Shown piece after piece: positions 34,021 to 47,060 of a DNA stretch of 64,000 bases. Numbering within the stretch: position 1 is the stretch's first letter; every line of letters begins with the position of its first letter. This DNA is from Byssothecium circinans. Lineage: Eukaryota > Ascomycota > Dothideomycetes > Pleosporales > Massarinaceae. The stretch lies in assembly GCA_010015675.1 (NCBI GenBank), contig ML976977.1, forward strand, positions 1,563,836 through 1,627,835, written 5' to 3'. Position numbers and translations under genes: made by a program. The notes under the pieces were generated by a model. It searched no databases and was not told the origin of the DNA. It saw only the letters and a program-made list of their open reading frames with translations.

Positions 34021-35844
34021 GACGAAACTCTCGCGTAGAAAAATCCAAAGAGGGATAGAGAAAGTGACTGTATATATAACACCGTTGCTCACAGAGAATA
34101 ATAAAGAATGGATGAGGAGATTCTCGCACCCTTTCAGGAAGCACGGCTCACTCTGTAAAGAATGACTATCGCACAATGGCGAAGAAGAGTATAACGATAT
34201 ATCGAAGAGAAGAAGAAGAAGAAAAAATACAAAGTGTCACACAAATACCGACCTGCAGGGAATCATCCCATCTTGTATACCAGCGGTGGGCACAGCCATG
34301 CACCGGGCGTGCCATCGTGAGCGGAATGAGCCTCCTCCACGGGTAAGTCATACGGACATGCTTACCCGAGAGCCTACAGCTATAAGAATTTTCATTTCTA
34401 TATGCATGGATGAGCAGAAGGAGCAGTTCTCAGGTCATACATAAGGCCCCCGTATCACGAAAAGGGCTGTGGCCCCGGGACGCCTGGGGAAACGAAAACT
34501 CCGTGACTTGCGGCGAGCTTGTGAGGCCCGGGGACGGCGCAGTACTGAACGAGATGAGCCGTGCGCTGTGCAAAAGGGTCTACGATAGGATGGATAGGGT
34601 TTAAAGTTGGATGAAAGAGTAAGACGAACGATGGGAGTGAGAAGTCCTGGAGCCCTGAGGATGCGCTCATGACGCTAAGGATGAGATGGGTTAGCGCGTG
34701 CTGCGCCTGCCAGGGACCAGCTATGAAACACGTTAACCTAACTCTATCACCGTCCTTCAAGTACAGTACACAATAGCCTGCTTCAATATCTCAATCTGCA
34801 ACCCGCAAAGAATCCATCTAGTATCCATCGCTACAATGCCGAATACAAGTCCTTCACTCTCCGATATTCGCTCTCCCACAACCGCATAAAGACAGACGGA
34901 CCCTTCTTTCTCCCCTACATGCGATGCCTAAACGGGCGCTGGGCGCTGCTCGCATCGGACTTCGTCCTTTAGGCACGCACAGTGAGACACTACAGCACAG
35001 CAGTACCTACCACCGCTTACACCTACACCGCCAAGAAAGTAAAATCTCCGCAGCTTAAGACCACCTCAAACACGTTGGGCTACTTTCCCAGTAATCTGAC
35101 TCGTTGTACTCTTTCGCGCCTATCTATATTTAGTTACTATATCTATCCCAGCTCAAGGGAAATTTCCCCCATCGGTTGTTTCCGGCACGTGGACAGAGAA
35201 GGTAACCGAATCGAACACTTGAGGATACTCGCCATTCAATTCCATTCTGCTTCAGCTCACATCGTACTGCAACAGACGACGCCCCAGGTGCCGGGCCGTA
35301 CAGTAAGTACTGTACCTGGCGGCATTTAAAATACAGAGACGCAACTGCGCCTCAAAACACCGACCTCTCAATGTCACCCATCCTCTAATATGACCACGCG
35401 CATCTCACCCCACACTCCGTGCCCAGCCAAGCATTCCACTTCCACTTCCACAATCTGAGTGTTTTCTCACCGTGGGTGGGCACGCGTCGTAATAAATGAA
35501 ATCCCGCCCTACCTATTCCGAATCTCACGTTTCCCACACCAAGACTTAGGGATCCCAAGATCCTACCTACGAGGCCTCCAGAACAGCGGAGATGAAGTTG
35601 TAAAGTTTACGGTCGCCTGTCATACATTTCACTTCATTTTATTTTACTTCACTTCACTTTCCCCATCCTTCGACTACCGACCTGGAATCAGATGACCACG
35701 TTCCCGGGAAGAAGTCTGCAGAAAAAAAAATTAAAAGTTGAAAAAGTTTTGACATTGCAATCCAATCCCTCATCCTAGTCCACACAATCCCCATCCCCAT
35801 CTCCCCTCCCTCCCCCCGCCCTCCCCCTCCCACCGCCACCCCCC
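34021..35844. other. Intergenic region without recognisable gene
   Basis: It holds a GAAGAA microsatellite at about 34206-34225 and a short perfect hairpin at 35298-35315 (GTACAGT and ACTGTAC arms). Short frames have no motifs. The left side contains the promoter of the GPI-protein gene, with a TATATATA box at about 34071-34078, roughly 50 bp upstream of its ATG. Confidence 0.5.
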
Positions 35845-37554
35845 TCACTGATAAGCCCTCTTAAGCAAATACGGCTTCCTCCCCTCCAAATCAAGCACAA
35901 CCTGCCCCACCAACCCATTCGCCCAACTAAACCAACTCCTACTCCAAACCCCCGCATCCTGCGCACTAACACTCTCATGCACGACCCCCAACCCGCCCGT
36001 ACTCCCCACCACCCACCCCAGATGCCTGATAATCTCATCGTCGTCGTCGCTCGTCAATATCGCCACAAGATTCGCCATCGGCCACGGTTTGCCCGGGAGC
36101 GTATGCGGACTCCCCGGTCCGGAGAGGACGGGGCCCCAGGCATAGTACGGGTTGTCGCGGGACAGGATCTTGCGGCGCGTGTTGAGGTAGACGGGGTCGG
36201 TGCGCGGGAGGTAGCCGAGGAAGGGGGCGGAGAGGAGGGACGGGATGTTCGGGTCGTCCATGAGGATTGCGGAGCCGTAGCCGTCGATTTCGTAGGCGTA
36301 GATGCGGCCGTGGACGGGGTCGGTTACGATGGCGTGGGTTTCGATTCCGTGCCGGATCGAGGTGCTCATGGTGCGCATCTGGGTGGTTAGGGTTGCGGCG
36401 TTGTTGGTGTTGGGGTTGAGATGCTGCTCGATTTTGGACATGATGGTCGAGCTGCGGTTCAGGGCCACGCTGTACATCATGTTGCTGGGGATGAGGTATT
36501 GGTAGATGCAGGAATCGTCCGACGGCCGCTGGTAGCTGCGGACTAGGCCGATGTTGCCGCGGTGGGGGGAGCCGTTGCAGTTGTTGATTGGGGAGCCGCC
36601 GTAGGGTGCGCAGTACGTGTAGGGTGTGTGCTGCCATGTTCCGTCTGCCGCGTAGCTGTCCATGGTCATCGCTGTGGTTATCTCTAACACCTTCTTGACC
36701 GCTTTGACCCAGTCGAACTTTGCGAAGAATTCCCAGTCGCCTGTCTTATCGTAGTAGTCATACGATAGCTGGAGGAATGAAGCTACGCTGTCGAGCTCCC
36801 AGTTACAGGAGAAAACGTGCATGTAATCGTAGGAAGGGGTGATTGTGTCGCTGTTCGCGGAGCTGCGGTGGGGGATTCCAGATTCGTCGGGGGATTGGAA
36901 CGCGTTGCAGTAGGGGTCGCCGAGAATGTAGCGGGCTTGAAGATTGATGGCGCCGCGGAAGAGGGAGGCGATGCTGTTGTTGTCTTTGCCGCCGTCCGGC
37001 TTGAGAAGGGAAACGTAGGACTGGAGTTGGTTGGCAGAGTCGCGGAGCCACATCGCCTCGATATCACCGGTAATGATGAAACTCAGCTCCTCTAGCTCCT
37101 TCTCTTGGGGGACTGGTGCTCTCCCCTCCGCGTCCACCTCCACCTCTGGGTCTTCAACCACTCTGTTTCCATGGACCTTCAATACCCCAGTCCCGAGCTT
37201 CTTCCCTCCCCCGGATTTCGTCCCATTCCCAAACCCCTTCCAAGCCACCGTCGTATCCAGCGTAGAGGGCCAGCAATTCTCAAACAGTCTAAACAGATCA
37301 TTATCCACAACAACACCTCTCAGCCTCTTGATCTCACCCTCCAACGCCTCAGACCTGAACGTACGACATGACTCTATCGGGCGCTGGTACGAGAGATTCC
37401 AGCGGCCTTCTGTGAAGGGTCCGTGACGCTGTGAAGCGTAACTGGTGTAGACGGGACATTGCGCCGATACGACTGTGATGATGAAAAGGAGGTTCAAAAG
37501 AATGGGAAGGCTGAAGTGGGACAGTGAACTGACGCCCGATCGATTGGGTGCCAT
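35845..37554 (-). CDS. Glycoside hydrolase family 125 exo-alpha-1,6-mannosidase (569 aa)
   Basis: A single-exon frame from the ATG at 37554. It has a signal peptide (LPILLNLLFIITVVSAQCP), then a GH125 barrel: ITGDIEAMWLRDSANQ at about residues 163-178 is the family hallmark with active-site acids. It continues with RGAINLQARYILGDPYCNAF, the SYDYMHVFSCNWELDSVASF stretch, and near the C terminus SRDNPYYAWGP and HESVSAQDAG. GH125 enzymes are metal-independent and remove alpha-1,6-linked mannose from N-glycans or cell-wall mannan. Length fits fungal members. It is predicted to be secreted or to enter the secretory pathway. Confidence 0.95.
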   Translation of the reverse strand: MAPNRSGVSSLSHFSLPILLNLLFIITVVSAQCPVYTSYASQRHGPFTEGRWNLSYQRPIESCRTFRSEALEGEIKRLRGVVVDNDLFRLFENCWPSTLDTTVAWKGFGNGTKSGGGKKLGTGVLKVHGNRVVEDPEVEVDAEGRAPVPQEKELEELSFIITGDIEAMWLRDSANQLQSYVSLLKPDGGKDNNSIASLFRGAINLQARYILGDPYCNAFQSPDESGIPHRSSANSDTITPSYDYMHVFSCNWELDSVASFLQLSYDYYDKTGDWEFFAKFDWVKAVKKVLEITTAMTMDSYAADGTWQHTPYTYCAPYGGSPINNCNGSPHRGNIGLVRSYQRPSDDSCIYQYLIPSNMMYSVALNRSSTIMSKIEQHLNPNTNNAATLTTQMRTMSTSIRHGIETHAIVTDPVHGRIYAYEIDGYGSAILMDDPNIPSLLSAPFLGYLPRTDPVYLNTRRKILSRDNPYYAWGPVLSGPGSPHTLPGKPWPMANLVAILTSDDDDEIIRHLGWVVGSTGGLGVVHESVSAQDAGVWSRSWFSWANGLVGQVVLDLEGRKPYLLKRAYQ

Positions 37555-38096
37555 GTTGGTGTATTGTCGCTGTGACTGAACGGGGTATCCCTATCCCTGG
37601 AATTCTAACTCTTGGGCATCTATGCGTCTCCTCTCCTCTCCGCCGCAGACGTTCTGTACCCCCGCGCTCTCGATAATAACAATGTGCAAATGATGGAGTA
37701 GAATAGACGTGGTCAAAGATAGAGGTGTCGTGCTGGCGCCAAGACGTCAGTCATTTATTTTGAGGTACCGTTGGTGCGCTAAACGAGTAGGTGTGACCAG
37801 CGAACGGAGTCACGATGGGCACATGTGTAGTTAAAAGGCGGGGTCCCCATACAGCCCAGGTGTGAAGTATAGCAGTTGGATAGGAGAGGGGAAGAGAAAA
37901 GCTGCAAAGACATATCCCTGGGTGTTTGTAGGAATGTGACCTTTGGCCTTACGCACGACATATTAATTGCCAAGACATTCTCGCCTTCTCCTTCGCTACT
38001 GTACCGAGGTTCCCAATACGAACCTCATTTCCAAGGCTGGCTTTCTTTTAATGGCTTCACCCTTTCAGGGTCCGTCATTCAACTCTAATGTTGAGT
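37555..38096. other. Intergenic region (GH125 promoter, COG4 3' flank)
   Basis: No coding signal, repeat or RNA gene was recognised here. Confidence 0.5.
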
Positions 38097-40473
38097 CTAC
38101 GACCGTCCGCCCTTGACAATACTCCGAGCAAAAGCCCTCTCATCCGCATTCAACACCCAGGCGTACCCATCCCCTGGCTCGCTTGCCACTTCTTCCCACT
38201 CATCATCCTCCATATTCATAATAAGCGTCATCTGGCTACACTTCACAAACGCATCTCTAAGCCCATACTTCCCACCCGCAACCGCCGCTGTTATGATGCC
38301 CGAGATGTCGCGCTCTAGTCTGACGGCCCCAAGCTCATTGACAAGGCCATGGTAGCTCTTGATGCGTTTTTCAAGCGCGGTGGCGAGATATGTGAACGCG
38401 AGGTTGAGCAAGCGGTCGAAGTTTGTGGGGGTGAGGATACGTTTGATGGGCCGAATCAGTGCGCCCCAACCGCGATCGAAGCGCGATTTCACCAAGTCAT
38501 CCGTGTCTTCTTCTTCGTCTGCGGTAGTGCCTTCAGAAGGTTTATAGTTCACTTCGCGGAAGGCTTCGGTGAGGATGGGGCGAACGCGGGGTTTAAGCAC
38601 GTTGTGAAAGGCGACTTGAATGCTATCGTTGAGCAGTTCCCCACTTTTGACGGCGAATGCGTGTTCCATCGATTTGAGCGTATTTTCGACAAATTTGGCG
38701 TCATGGCCAAAGGGGAAGAGGTTTTCAAGATTGGATTTGGGGGCTTCTTCCTCAGAAGATTGAGAGGGCAAGCCAATCTGTTGTTGTACGATGCGCTTTA
38801 TGTAGTCGTTGGCTATGTCGAGGTTGTTGATCAGGACTAGGAAGGCAATGACTTTGTCTTCTGGGGGTAGACTGCCTGTGATGACGGGTCTGGGATAGCT
38901 TTCGTCGCGCATCTTGCGCTGGACCATGCCAATGAATTCGGCGCTGAGGACGCGACCAATGTCTGGGACTACGCTGCCAATGACGGCTCGCTGGGAAGTG
39001 GCCAGACAGCGTTGCAAGACTTGGTTGAGTATGTACATAACGGTGTCAACGGCGGTTGTGATGAAGGGTGGGTCTGCGCCGAGTGGCTTGGCCGGGTTGA
39101 GGTTCAAGTCTGAGGGTGATTGGTCCATCTGGAAGGCCTTCTCTACCGATCGTCTGAAGAAGAAGGTCGTCATGATGTTGAAGGGGTCGACTAGATGGCT
39201 GTTCATCTTCTTATTAAGGTTGCTGGTAGAGAGGAAGTGCGGCATCACCAAGCCATGGTCGATGCGGTCTTCGGGCTCGGCGGGCTATACATATTAGAAT
39301 TGTGTTGGGGGTGACATTGGTAGAACTCACAGCACACTTGGACGAGATGAATCGGGAGTATAGGGCCCACCGGCCTAGTATTAACGCACTCTCTGCAAGA
39401 AGACCATCGACTTCCTTCATGTTCACGCCTTCGTCCTCGCTTGTTCGCCCGGGGGCATTACCGGGAGAACCTGAGCGGGTTGTTCCCGCTGCTGGTTTCT
39501 GCGATGGCAAGAAGCTTTGGACGAGGAACGAGAAAGCATACGACTTGATGTCGGTCAGCTTGCGGTCTACACTGCGCTCCTCATGCCAGGTATCCAGCAC
39601 GATGCCGCCCTGAACATCGGCCTCAATCTGAAGGCGCTCGATGACCTTTGCCATCAAGCCAGGCCCGTAGTGACGCTCTACCAGAGGCTCATGGCCATCC
39701 ACAATCTGTGCAATGTGCTCGAACAGCTTCGTGATGACGGCTCCGTAGAAGTAGCCATCCTTCCGTTGCCGACCCGTGACGGAATTGAAGATTGCCCGCG
39801 CTCTTGAAGCCACGCCCTGACACACGTATCGTCCGTAGGCATCCAGACCTACATCTGTCCGCCCAATCAAGGGGAACAGCTTGAAGAACCTCGTTACCCG
39901 TGAGCCGTCCCCGTCCTGGGCGGCCTTTTCGAACTCGCGCAGAAACAGGCCGCACAGCGACTCGGCGGCGGCATTGAGTGTCACCCGCGGCGGATCAGGC
40001 ACTTCTGCTGTGGGCACAATCTCCTCTGCAAAGCTGCCATCTATAACCTCGTCTGGTATTTTGGAAGCCCTGCTGAGATAGCCCGCGGCCGTCTCCCAGT
40101 CCTGCGGGGCGCCCATGGAGCCATGCACGCCCAGCACGCATGCCTTTAGTTCTGCCACCTGCTCCACCACCTCCAGTGTGGCCTTGACGTTGGACTGCTC
40201 CTGGTCTAGTCGCTTCACGGCGCTCGAGATGCGGTTGGCGGTCGAGGCGGCGTCGGCGAGCATGCCATTGCTGATGGCGCGCGCATTGACGACCTGGGTG
40301 CCGAGGTGGCCGCGCAGGAGGTCGAGCCTGCCCAATTCGCGCGACAGGTCCTTTTGCGAGGCGATGAGGTCGTTGAGGCGCTGCGTCACGGTGGCCTCTT
40401 GGTGGTGCAGGTGGGCGAGGGCGGCATGGATCTCGGCCACCGACGTGGCCGCGAAGACGTCGCCATTCTCCAT
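38097..40473 (-). CDS. cog4: Conserved oligomeric Golgi complex subunit 4
   Basis: Exons 40473-39331 and 39284-38097 join at GCT/GTGAGT...TATAG/CCCGCC to give 776 residues, close to the usual COG4 length. The N terminus is a long helical coiled-coil region (ALAHLHHQEATVTQRLNDLI, RLDQEQSNVKATLEVVEQV). The COG4 domain follows (GLMAKVIERLQIEADVQGG, DTWHEERSVDRKLTDIKSY). The second exon is the helical C-terminal legs (DDEWEEVASE near the end). COG4 is part of lobe A of the tethering complex that recycles Golgi glycosylation enzymes. The ATG at 40473 is chosen because the frame upstream has no other ATG. It is divergent from the NIPA-type gene. Confidence 0.93.
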
Positions 40474-41300
40474 GCTGCAATTATCTATCGACGCGAACGT
40501 GCTGTACGGACGGAGGGCGCGGGGATCGGCGGCGACGGGTGTCAATCAGGTGTGCTTGTATGTAGAATCTGGAATCTAGAGTCGCGAAGTTCGATCTCGG
40601 GGATGACGCAAGCCCACCTCTCGCTGCAGGGGCAACCACCCAAATACAGGGAAGACGGCTGGCAACCAAATACTGTGATCAGTGTAATGAAACAGACCAT
40701 ATCCCACCCTACCTCGCCTGAAATCTACAGTCTACCACTATATCGCGACACCTAAGAGCCTTTGTTTGTAAACATTCACCTTTGCATAGCGACAGCTCCT
40801 CTGCTCCACCTACAGCTACCGCCCACCTTCTGCCCTTCTGCGCATCGCCTACTGAGACCCACGGTAGCGAATCTATATCCGGCGGCTGCGTGCGTACTGC
40901 GATTACGAAGACAGGCGCAGCACATGTGCAGATAGCGACCCAAAGAAGCCTCAATCCGCCAAACACTGAAGCCGAGTTTTCCATTCACTCCTCGAGTCTG
41001 CGTTCACACCTTTGCTGCCGCATTCCGCGAGTCGCCGTGTGTGTATGTGGATGTGGATGTGTGCAAGAGTCCCCTGCCCAAACAGACTTCCATTCTCGTC
41101 GCCATTTCCGACTGGCAACCGCCGACGGTCCCGCAACCTCACGCAGTTCAAACGACACATTATCGACCCCTTATCGACCCCTATGCCTGCTGCGCGATAG
41201 GCTACCATACCAAACATACATATTCGATAATCCAACGTCCGTCGGCTGCGCTGCGACGTGACAGCCGCCCCACCCGCATCGCGCATCACGCTCCTCCACC
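40474..41300. promoter_or_regulatory. Divergent intergenic promoter region of COG4 and NIPA-type transporter
   Basis: 827 bp between two outward-facing start codons. A GTGTATGTGGATGTGGATGTG repeat-like phrase lies at about 41038. Short frames inside show no motif and are probably chance. Confidence 0.5.
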
Positions 41301-43384
41301 ATGGACTCCGCTGCCCGAATACTCTCCACAAGCCACGAATTATACATACGATCGGGTGCCGGCGGCGGCAATGCTTCAGAGCGACCGCCTGTATACAAGG
41401 TCGTGGGTATAATACTGGCAATAGCATCGGGCTTGTTCATTGGCATATCCTTCGTTCTGAAGAAGCATGGCTTGCTCAAGGCCAATGTCAAGTACAATGA
41501 AGAGGCGGGCGAGGGCTATGGCTACCTCAAGAACTTCTGGTGGTGGTCCGGCATGACGCTCATGATCGTGGGAGAGATCTGCAACTTCGTCGCATACGCC
41601 TTCGTCGACGCCATTCTCGTCACCCCCATGGGAGCCCTCTCTGTCGTCATATGCGCTATCCTCTCCGCTATATTCCTCAAGGAGCGACTAAGTTTTGTTG
41701 GAAAGGTTGGGTGCTTCAATTGCATCATTGGATCTATCGTCATCGTCATCAACGCCCCAGAGCAGTCGGCCGTTGCGAATATCCAGGATATGAAGAAGCT
41801 GGTCATTGCGCCAGGCTTTCTCAGTTATGCGGGCGTGGTTATTGTTGCCTCAGTGGTCATCGCCCTCTGGCTAGGGCCGAAATATGGAAAGAGGTCTATG
41901 ATGGTATACCTGTCCATCTGCAGCATGATCGGAGGTTTGAGTGTGGTTGCCACCCAAGGTCTAGGAGCCGCGATTATTGCTCAGATCAGCGGTAAGTACG
42001 GATCACAGTTCAAGGAATGGTTCCTGTATGTACTGTTCGTGTTTGTTATTACCACTCTGCTCACAGAGATCATCTACCTAAATGTAAGTCTCCCTCTCGC
42101 ATGCGCTGCAACACTCCAACTGACAACTTGCAGAAAGCTCTCAACCTCTTCAACGCCGCCCTTGTGACTCCGACCTATTATGTCTTCTTTACATCGGCCA
42201 CTATTGTCACCTCAGCTATCCTATTCCGAGGTTTCAAAGGCACTCCCGCCACTATATCTACTGTAATCATGGGTTTCCTACAGATTTGTGCTGGAGTCGT
42301 CTTGCTGCAACTCTCAAAGTCCGCAAAAGACGTCCCAGATTCCGCCGTTTTCAAGGGCGACCTCGACCAAGTGCGCACCGTTGCTGAGCAAGAAGAACCC
42401 GAGTACGAGCCAAGAGCCGACACCATCCGCGGAGGAGCGGCAATACTACGGTCCATGTCCAGAGCACGGACTGAAAAGGAAGCCAAAGAAGCAATCAAGA
42501 TCAAAGAAGAGCAGATGCAGTCTATCGGCGAGGACGAGCAATTCGAATGGGATGGTCTGCGGCGACGCAAGACTGTTCTCGATCCCAACCGCCCTCCAAC
42601 ACGAAGTACCACCGTTGTCCACCACAAACCCGTACATCCGCCGCTCGGTATGTCGCAGTTTCCCAGTGACGATTCAGATGACGACACAAGCTATCACCCC
42701 GGATTCTTCCAGCGTCTACGATCGCGCGGCAAGTCAACCACCAGCTCCCACGCCCCCGTTGATCTCGACCCTCTCCCCCCGATTCCCAATCAGGGCCTCG
42801 ACGGAGCATCTGATAAGGGCTCCTACAACCGAGCCATGCAAGAAGACACATCTTACAACCCCCACATCCAATTTGGTTCCCTCCCCCAACCCCCTCATCC
42901 CGAAAGCCATGACCGCCAAGGCTCCAGCGGTTCTGGCTCCCTCAACCCACCTAAACTCCCCCCACACACCGCAAAGCGCCAATTCTCCTTCCAAAACGTC
43001 TTCGGCCGGCACCGCTCCGAATCAGGCGGCGAGCGCTCACTAACAGGCCGTCCCACAAGCCGGCATAGCCGAAAGAGCAGTCACGGAGGCAAAGCGGCAG
43101 CGACGGAGGAAGAGAGGTTGGGGCTGGTAAAGGGGGACTCGCATATTCTGCTTCCGATCGAGAGTAGGGATAGCACGGAAGAGACGCCTACGAGACCGTT
43201 TGCGGATCATGATTGGGGGATGCCGAGGGCGGAGAGTCCGGGGATGAGTCCGGGGAGGGGACCGTCGGGGGCCAGTTCGGGGTCGGGAATGGGGAGAGTG
43301 GAGACGCGAAGCGATGATTTCGACGACGAGGTCGAGGACGAGTATGAGAAGAGTCGGACGGGGACTCCGGGGGCTTTTCTTTGA
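41301..43384 (+). CDS. NIPA-type magnesium transporter (677 aa)
   Basis: Exons 41301-42083 and 42134-43384 join at AAT/GTAAGT...GCAG/AAAGCT. Residues 30-340 are the NIPA/DMT-like transporter domain with about nine helices: VVGIILAIASGLFIGISFVL, then KHGLLKAN, NFWWWSGMTLMIVGEICNF, AILVTPMGALSVVICAI, IFLKERLSFVGKVGC, and after the intron FNAALVTPTYYVFFTSATIV. This family moves Mg2+ across plasma or endosomal membranes. The last 330 residues are a disordered Ser/Pro-rich cytosolic tail, common in fungal members, with several possible phosphorylation sites (SDDSDDDTSY). The ATG is in CCACCATGG context. Confidence 0.95.
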
Positions 43385-45136
43385 GCGAGTGAAGGAGTGA
43401 AGGAGTGAGTGAGTGAATGGATAAAGCTCTCAGAAAGCTGAAGTAGATTGGAGCGTTTTCAGTCGGGAAGTAAGCGAGCGTGCTCAATTCTTAGCGTACT
43501 GTATATGTCTTGTTCTTGGACTTGGTTTTTCTTGGTCTATTTTGTTTTATGGAACGAGCTAGCGAGCGAGTTGAGCTGGGTCGAGCTGGGGAGGGTTCAG
43601 GAGAGTTCTGCAGTGTACATGTTGAATGAAGCCTTTTTGAAGCTGGGGAAAGGAAGGGTGAGGAGAGGAGTGGGGAGATTGTATACATATTGGTAGATGG
43701 CGATGGCGATGGCGATGGCGATGGTGGGGTTTGCATGCCGCTCATGACTGCACTGCACTTTTATGAGGTTTTTGAATGAATGTGTATATAGGTATATGGA
43801 TACATGGATACATGAACGTATGTATATATGTTTGGGAACTTGTGACTTGTGACTTGTGTTTACGATGACGTGTTTACGATGGGCGTGTGCGATATTTACC
43901 GTGCTCGTGGGGCGGGTGGGGTGGGGTGGTGGGAGGGCGAAGGCGATTGGAATGATCTCTGCATGGCTCGTGTAGCGACGACTCGGACTCGGACTCGGAC
44001 TCAGTTGTGAGCGGGTTAAGTCATGTAGATTAGAGTTGGCTCACTTTCACCTCCCAAACCTTAATCTCACCTTTCCACCTATTATTAGCGGATGCTTAGT
44101 GATTGAAGACATTATGATATAGCGATGCTGCACTTAAATCGCTGGAAAGGGATAGTCTGCATATACGGTTCTGATTGATATTGATGGGACATGTACGGTA
44201 ACGGCCGTATATGGTTGTCTATGATGATTTTGGTCCGCGGTAGATACTTAGATATTGTGTGGGTCGCGCGATCTTGTGATGGGAGGTTCAATGTTGCAAA
44301 GGTTTCAGTCCAGTGTATCCAAGAGGAAGTCGTAGAGTTTAGGAGATGCACTGTTGGTAGAGAAAAACTAATCCAGATACTCTACGAACCTTAATAATCA
44401 AGTGGACATCGTCGTTGCCCGAAAGCCACACGCCCACCTATCCCTATACAGCCTAGCGTAGCTTCCTTCCCGTTCCGCCCCACGCCATCCTTCGCTTTTT
44501 CATCGTCATGCTCCTTTATCTATACCTTCACCAAGACATCACGTGATCACTCAACAAGTCGCCAATATCCGCATCAAACTCAACAACCCCACGTACCTCG
44601 CCGCAAAAAGCTCAATATCCCAAAATGTGTAAACACGATGGCTTCATACCGCTACCACACAACATCGAACCCCGGAAATGAGGAAGATTGGTGTCGTAAC
44701 TTATAAGGCTATTGGGGCCAGCCTACTTCCGCAATTGACCATTCAGTTCCCGTAGTCGGGTGCCTTGCCGCGACTTTTTTGATTTACACGGCGTGGTGGC
44801 TTGACGTTTGGTTTCTCGCAGACCAATGATATGTCTAGAGTTGAAGAGAAGCTCTGCGGTTCGTCCTGTTTTTTTATTCATGCGGTGTGGTTTGCTGATC
44901 TTTACTGTGTACCTGGTGTAGCCGGCTTAGAGAGTGTGGATATGTGGAGCCAGTGAAATGTCACGAGTTACTTTGGTCTACGGCCTTGCGATGTTTCGGA
45001 GAGGCTGTGCTGGGGGTGGGTTCTGTTGAAATGCTGATGAATCGTATTCATTGCTTTTGTTTCTTCATTCGTTTTCTTCCTGACGCTCGCTTTTACTCCT
45101 TTCGTTCTTACTGTCTCCTGATTGCTTACTTGAAAT
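43385..45136. other. Intergenic region with microsatellites
   Basis: (GGCGAT)n at about 43698-43724, a GGATACAT repeat at about 43798-43812 and (ACTCGG)n at about 43981-44000. No gene, tRNA or other RNA was recognised. The right end contains the promoter and leader of the GH71 gene. Confidence 0.5.
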
Positions 45137-46569
45137 ATGCGTTTCATTACTGCCGTGACGGTGAGCTTGCTCGCTGTATTCGTCGCGGCTCGCCCGAGTT
45201 CTCGTCAAGCTTCTGCGAAGCCTATGTAAACACTCTAATACAACTTCGTACAAATACCCATTGCTGATCACGACTTCTTAGCTTCGCGCATTACATGATC
45301 GGAGAGATCACCGATGCGCATACCAAACAGGACATCGTCGATGCAAAGGTGCTGGGCATCGATGCCTTCGCTCTGAACATCAGTACGCCACTACCACTAC
45401 CACATCTGCAACCTGACTAACCACCTCAAGACAAGCTAGAACCATGGGCCACCAACACGGTAGACCGCCTCTTCAAAAACGCCGACGACCTCGGTTTCAG
45501 CCTCTTCTTCTCCTTCGACATGGCCGAAGGCGCCGGCTACTTCACCTCACCGGACCAATTCCAATCCTACCTCAAGCCCTTCCTCTCACGCAAATCCTAC
45601 TTCAAACACCTCAACAAATCCCTCGTCTCGACCTTCGGCGGCGAAAAAGTCACCTCCGCGCAATGGTCCAGCTTCAAAAAGACTCTCGGCGGCGACATCC
45701 TCGTGATCCCCGGGTTCTACCAAAACCCCGCCACCGCCAGCGTCTTCGCCAACCTCGCCGACATCGACGGAATCTTCAACTGGAACGCCTGGCCCACGGC
45801 CCAACAAGGCAAAACCAAGGTCCCCCTAACCGACGACCAAACCTTCCTCACTACCGCCACCGCCGCAAAGAAACTCTTCATCCTCGGCATCTCGCCCCTG
45901 CAATTCAAACACATAGACGCCAGTACTCAGAACTGGTACCTCCGCGGCGAAGACAACCTCGAGATCCGCCTCGAACAAGCCCTTGCCCTTCAACCCCACA
46001 TGATCGAGCTGCAAACCTGGAACGACGCGGGTGAGAGCCATTACATGGGGAATATCTGGCCGGAACCTATGGCGAGCGCGGATGCGATTCATAAATACGT
46101 CGACGGGTATGATCATAAAGGGTACTGGCAGATTCTGCCCGCGTTCATCAGGGCGTGGAAGGCGGGAGAGACGACGACGGCGAATATGGTGCCGACGAAT
46201 GGGGAAGTGGCACAGGGCGCTTTTTGGCACCATACGCTTACCGTGGGCGCGGATTGTAGCGCTGATGCGTTGGGGGCGCCGAGGAATCGGGGGAGTGCGG
46301 AGGATGTTGTTTCGGGCGTTGTGCTTGTCGCGAAGGGGAAGACTGGGCTGACGGCTGTGGTTCGAAATGGGGATAGGGAGCTGGGGAGGGTGAAGTTGGG
46401 CGAGGGGTATAATAAGTTCAAGGTTGCGGGGTTGGGGGCGGGGAAGGTGCAGGTCGAGGTTTGGGAGGGGAGGACGTTGGTTGTGGGCGGGTATGGGCCG
46501 ATGGAGGTTGGGATTGAGGGGAAGGTGTGTAATTATAACTTCCAGGTTGTTGGGTTGGGTGTTAAGTAG
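45137..46569 (+). CDS. Glycoside hydrolase family 71 alpha-1,3-glucanase (mutanase), 442 aa
   Basis: Exons 45137-45225, 45282-45382 and 45431-46569 join in frame. Exon 1 is a signal peptide (MRFITAVTVSLLAVFVAA) plus a short pro-region. The mature part begins KPIFAHYMIGEITDAHTKQD, the conserved start of GH71. It continues with AKVLGIDAFALNI, LGFSLFFSFDMAEGAGY, GDILVIPGFYQ, GIFNWNAWP, and MIELQTWNDAGESHYMG, which carries probable catalytic acids. The C-terminal 130 residues form a beta-rich accessory region. GH71 enzymes cleave alpha-1,3-glucan of fungal cell walls and act in wall remodelling or autolysis. No carbohydrate-binding module is seen after the catalytic part. Confidence 0.95.
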
Positions 46570-47060
46570 GCGGGTGTTTTTTTTTCTTTCTTTTTCTGTT
46601 CTTCTTCTTTTATTTTTCATGCTTTACTTTTTTAACTTTCTATACAAAAAAAGGGCCTTCTTTCCTGGTCATCCAATGTTTGGATCCTACTGCGAAGCAA
46701 TGTATTACCCGGCCGGGATACCTTGGACGCGTCGTGCAACAAACTATTTTTCTTTTCCTTTTTTCACAGTCATGGGGAGCTTACCTAGGTACGTACGACG
46801 ACCACGCTCCTGGCTTCGTGTATCGTTACACCACCCAACCACATATTTCCCACCCACACATCTCCTCACCGGTCGGTCTCCCACGCCATTCTTGATCCCG
46901 TCCCGTCCCATCTCCTCTTCCCTCTCCGACATCAAAGCCCCCTACCCCCTCGTTCCCTCTCCGACATCAGAGCCCCCTACCCCCTCGTTCCCCTCCCAGC
47001 CAGCCCATCGCCTACCAACAACCACACACCCAATCGTCCCCACCTCCATCTCCCGCCACC
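46570..47060. other. Intergenic region with a duplicated 37-bp unit
   Basis: The unit beginning CCTCTCCGACATCARAGCCC and ending CCCCCTCGTTCC occurs twice in tandem at about 46918-46991, with one internal difference. It lies 70-140 bp upstream of the ATG at 47061, so it is probably in that gene's leader or core promoter. Confidence 0.7.
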
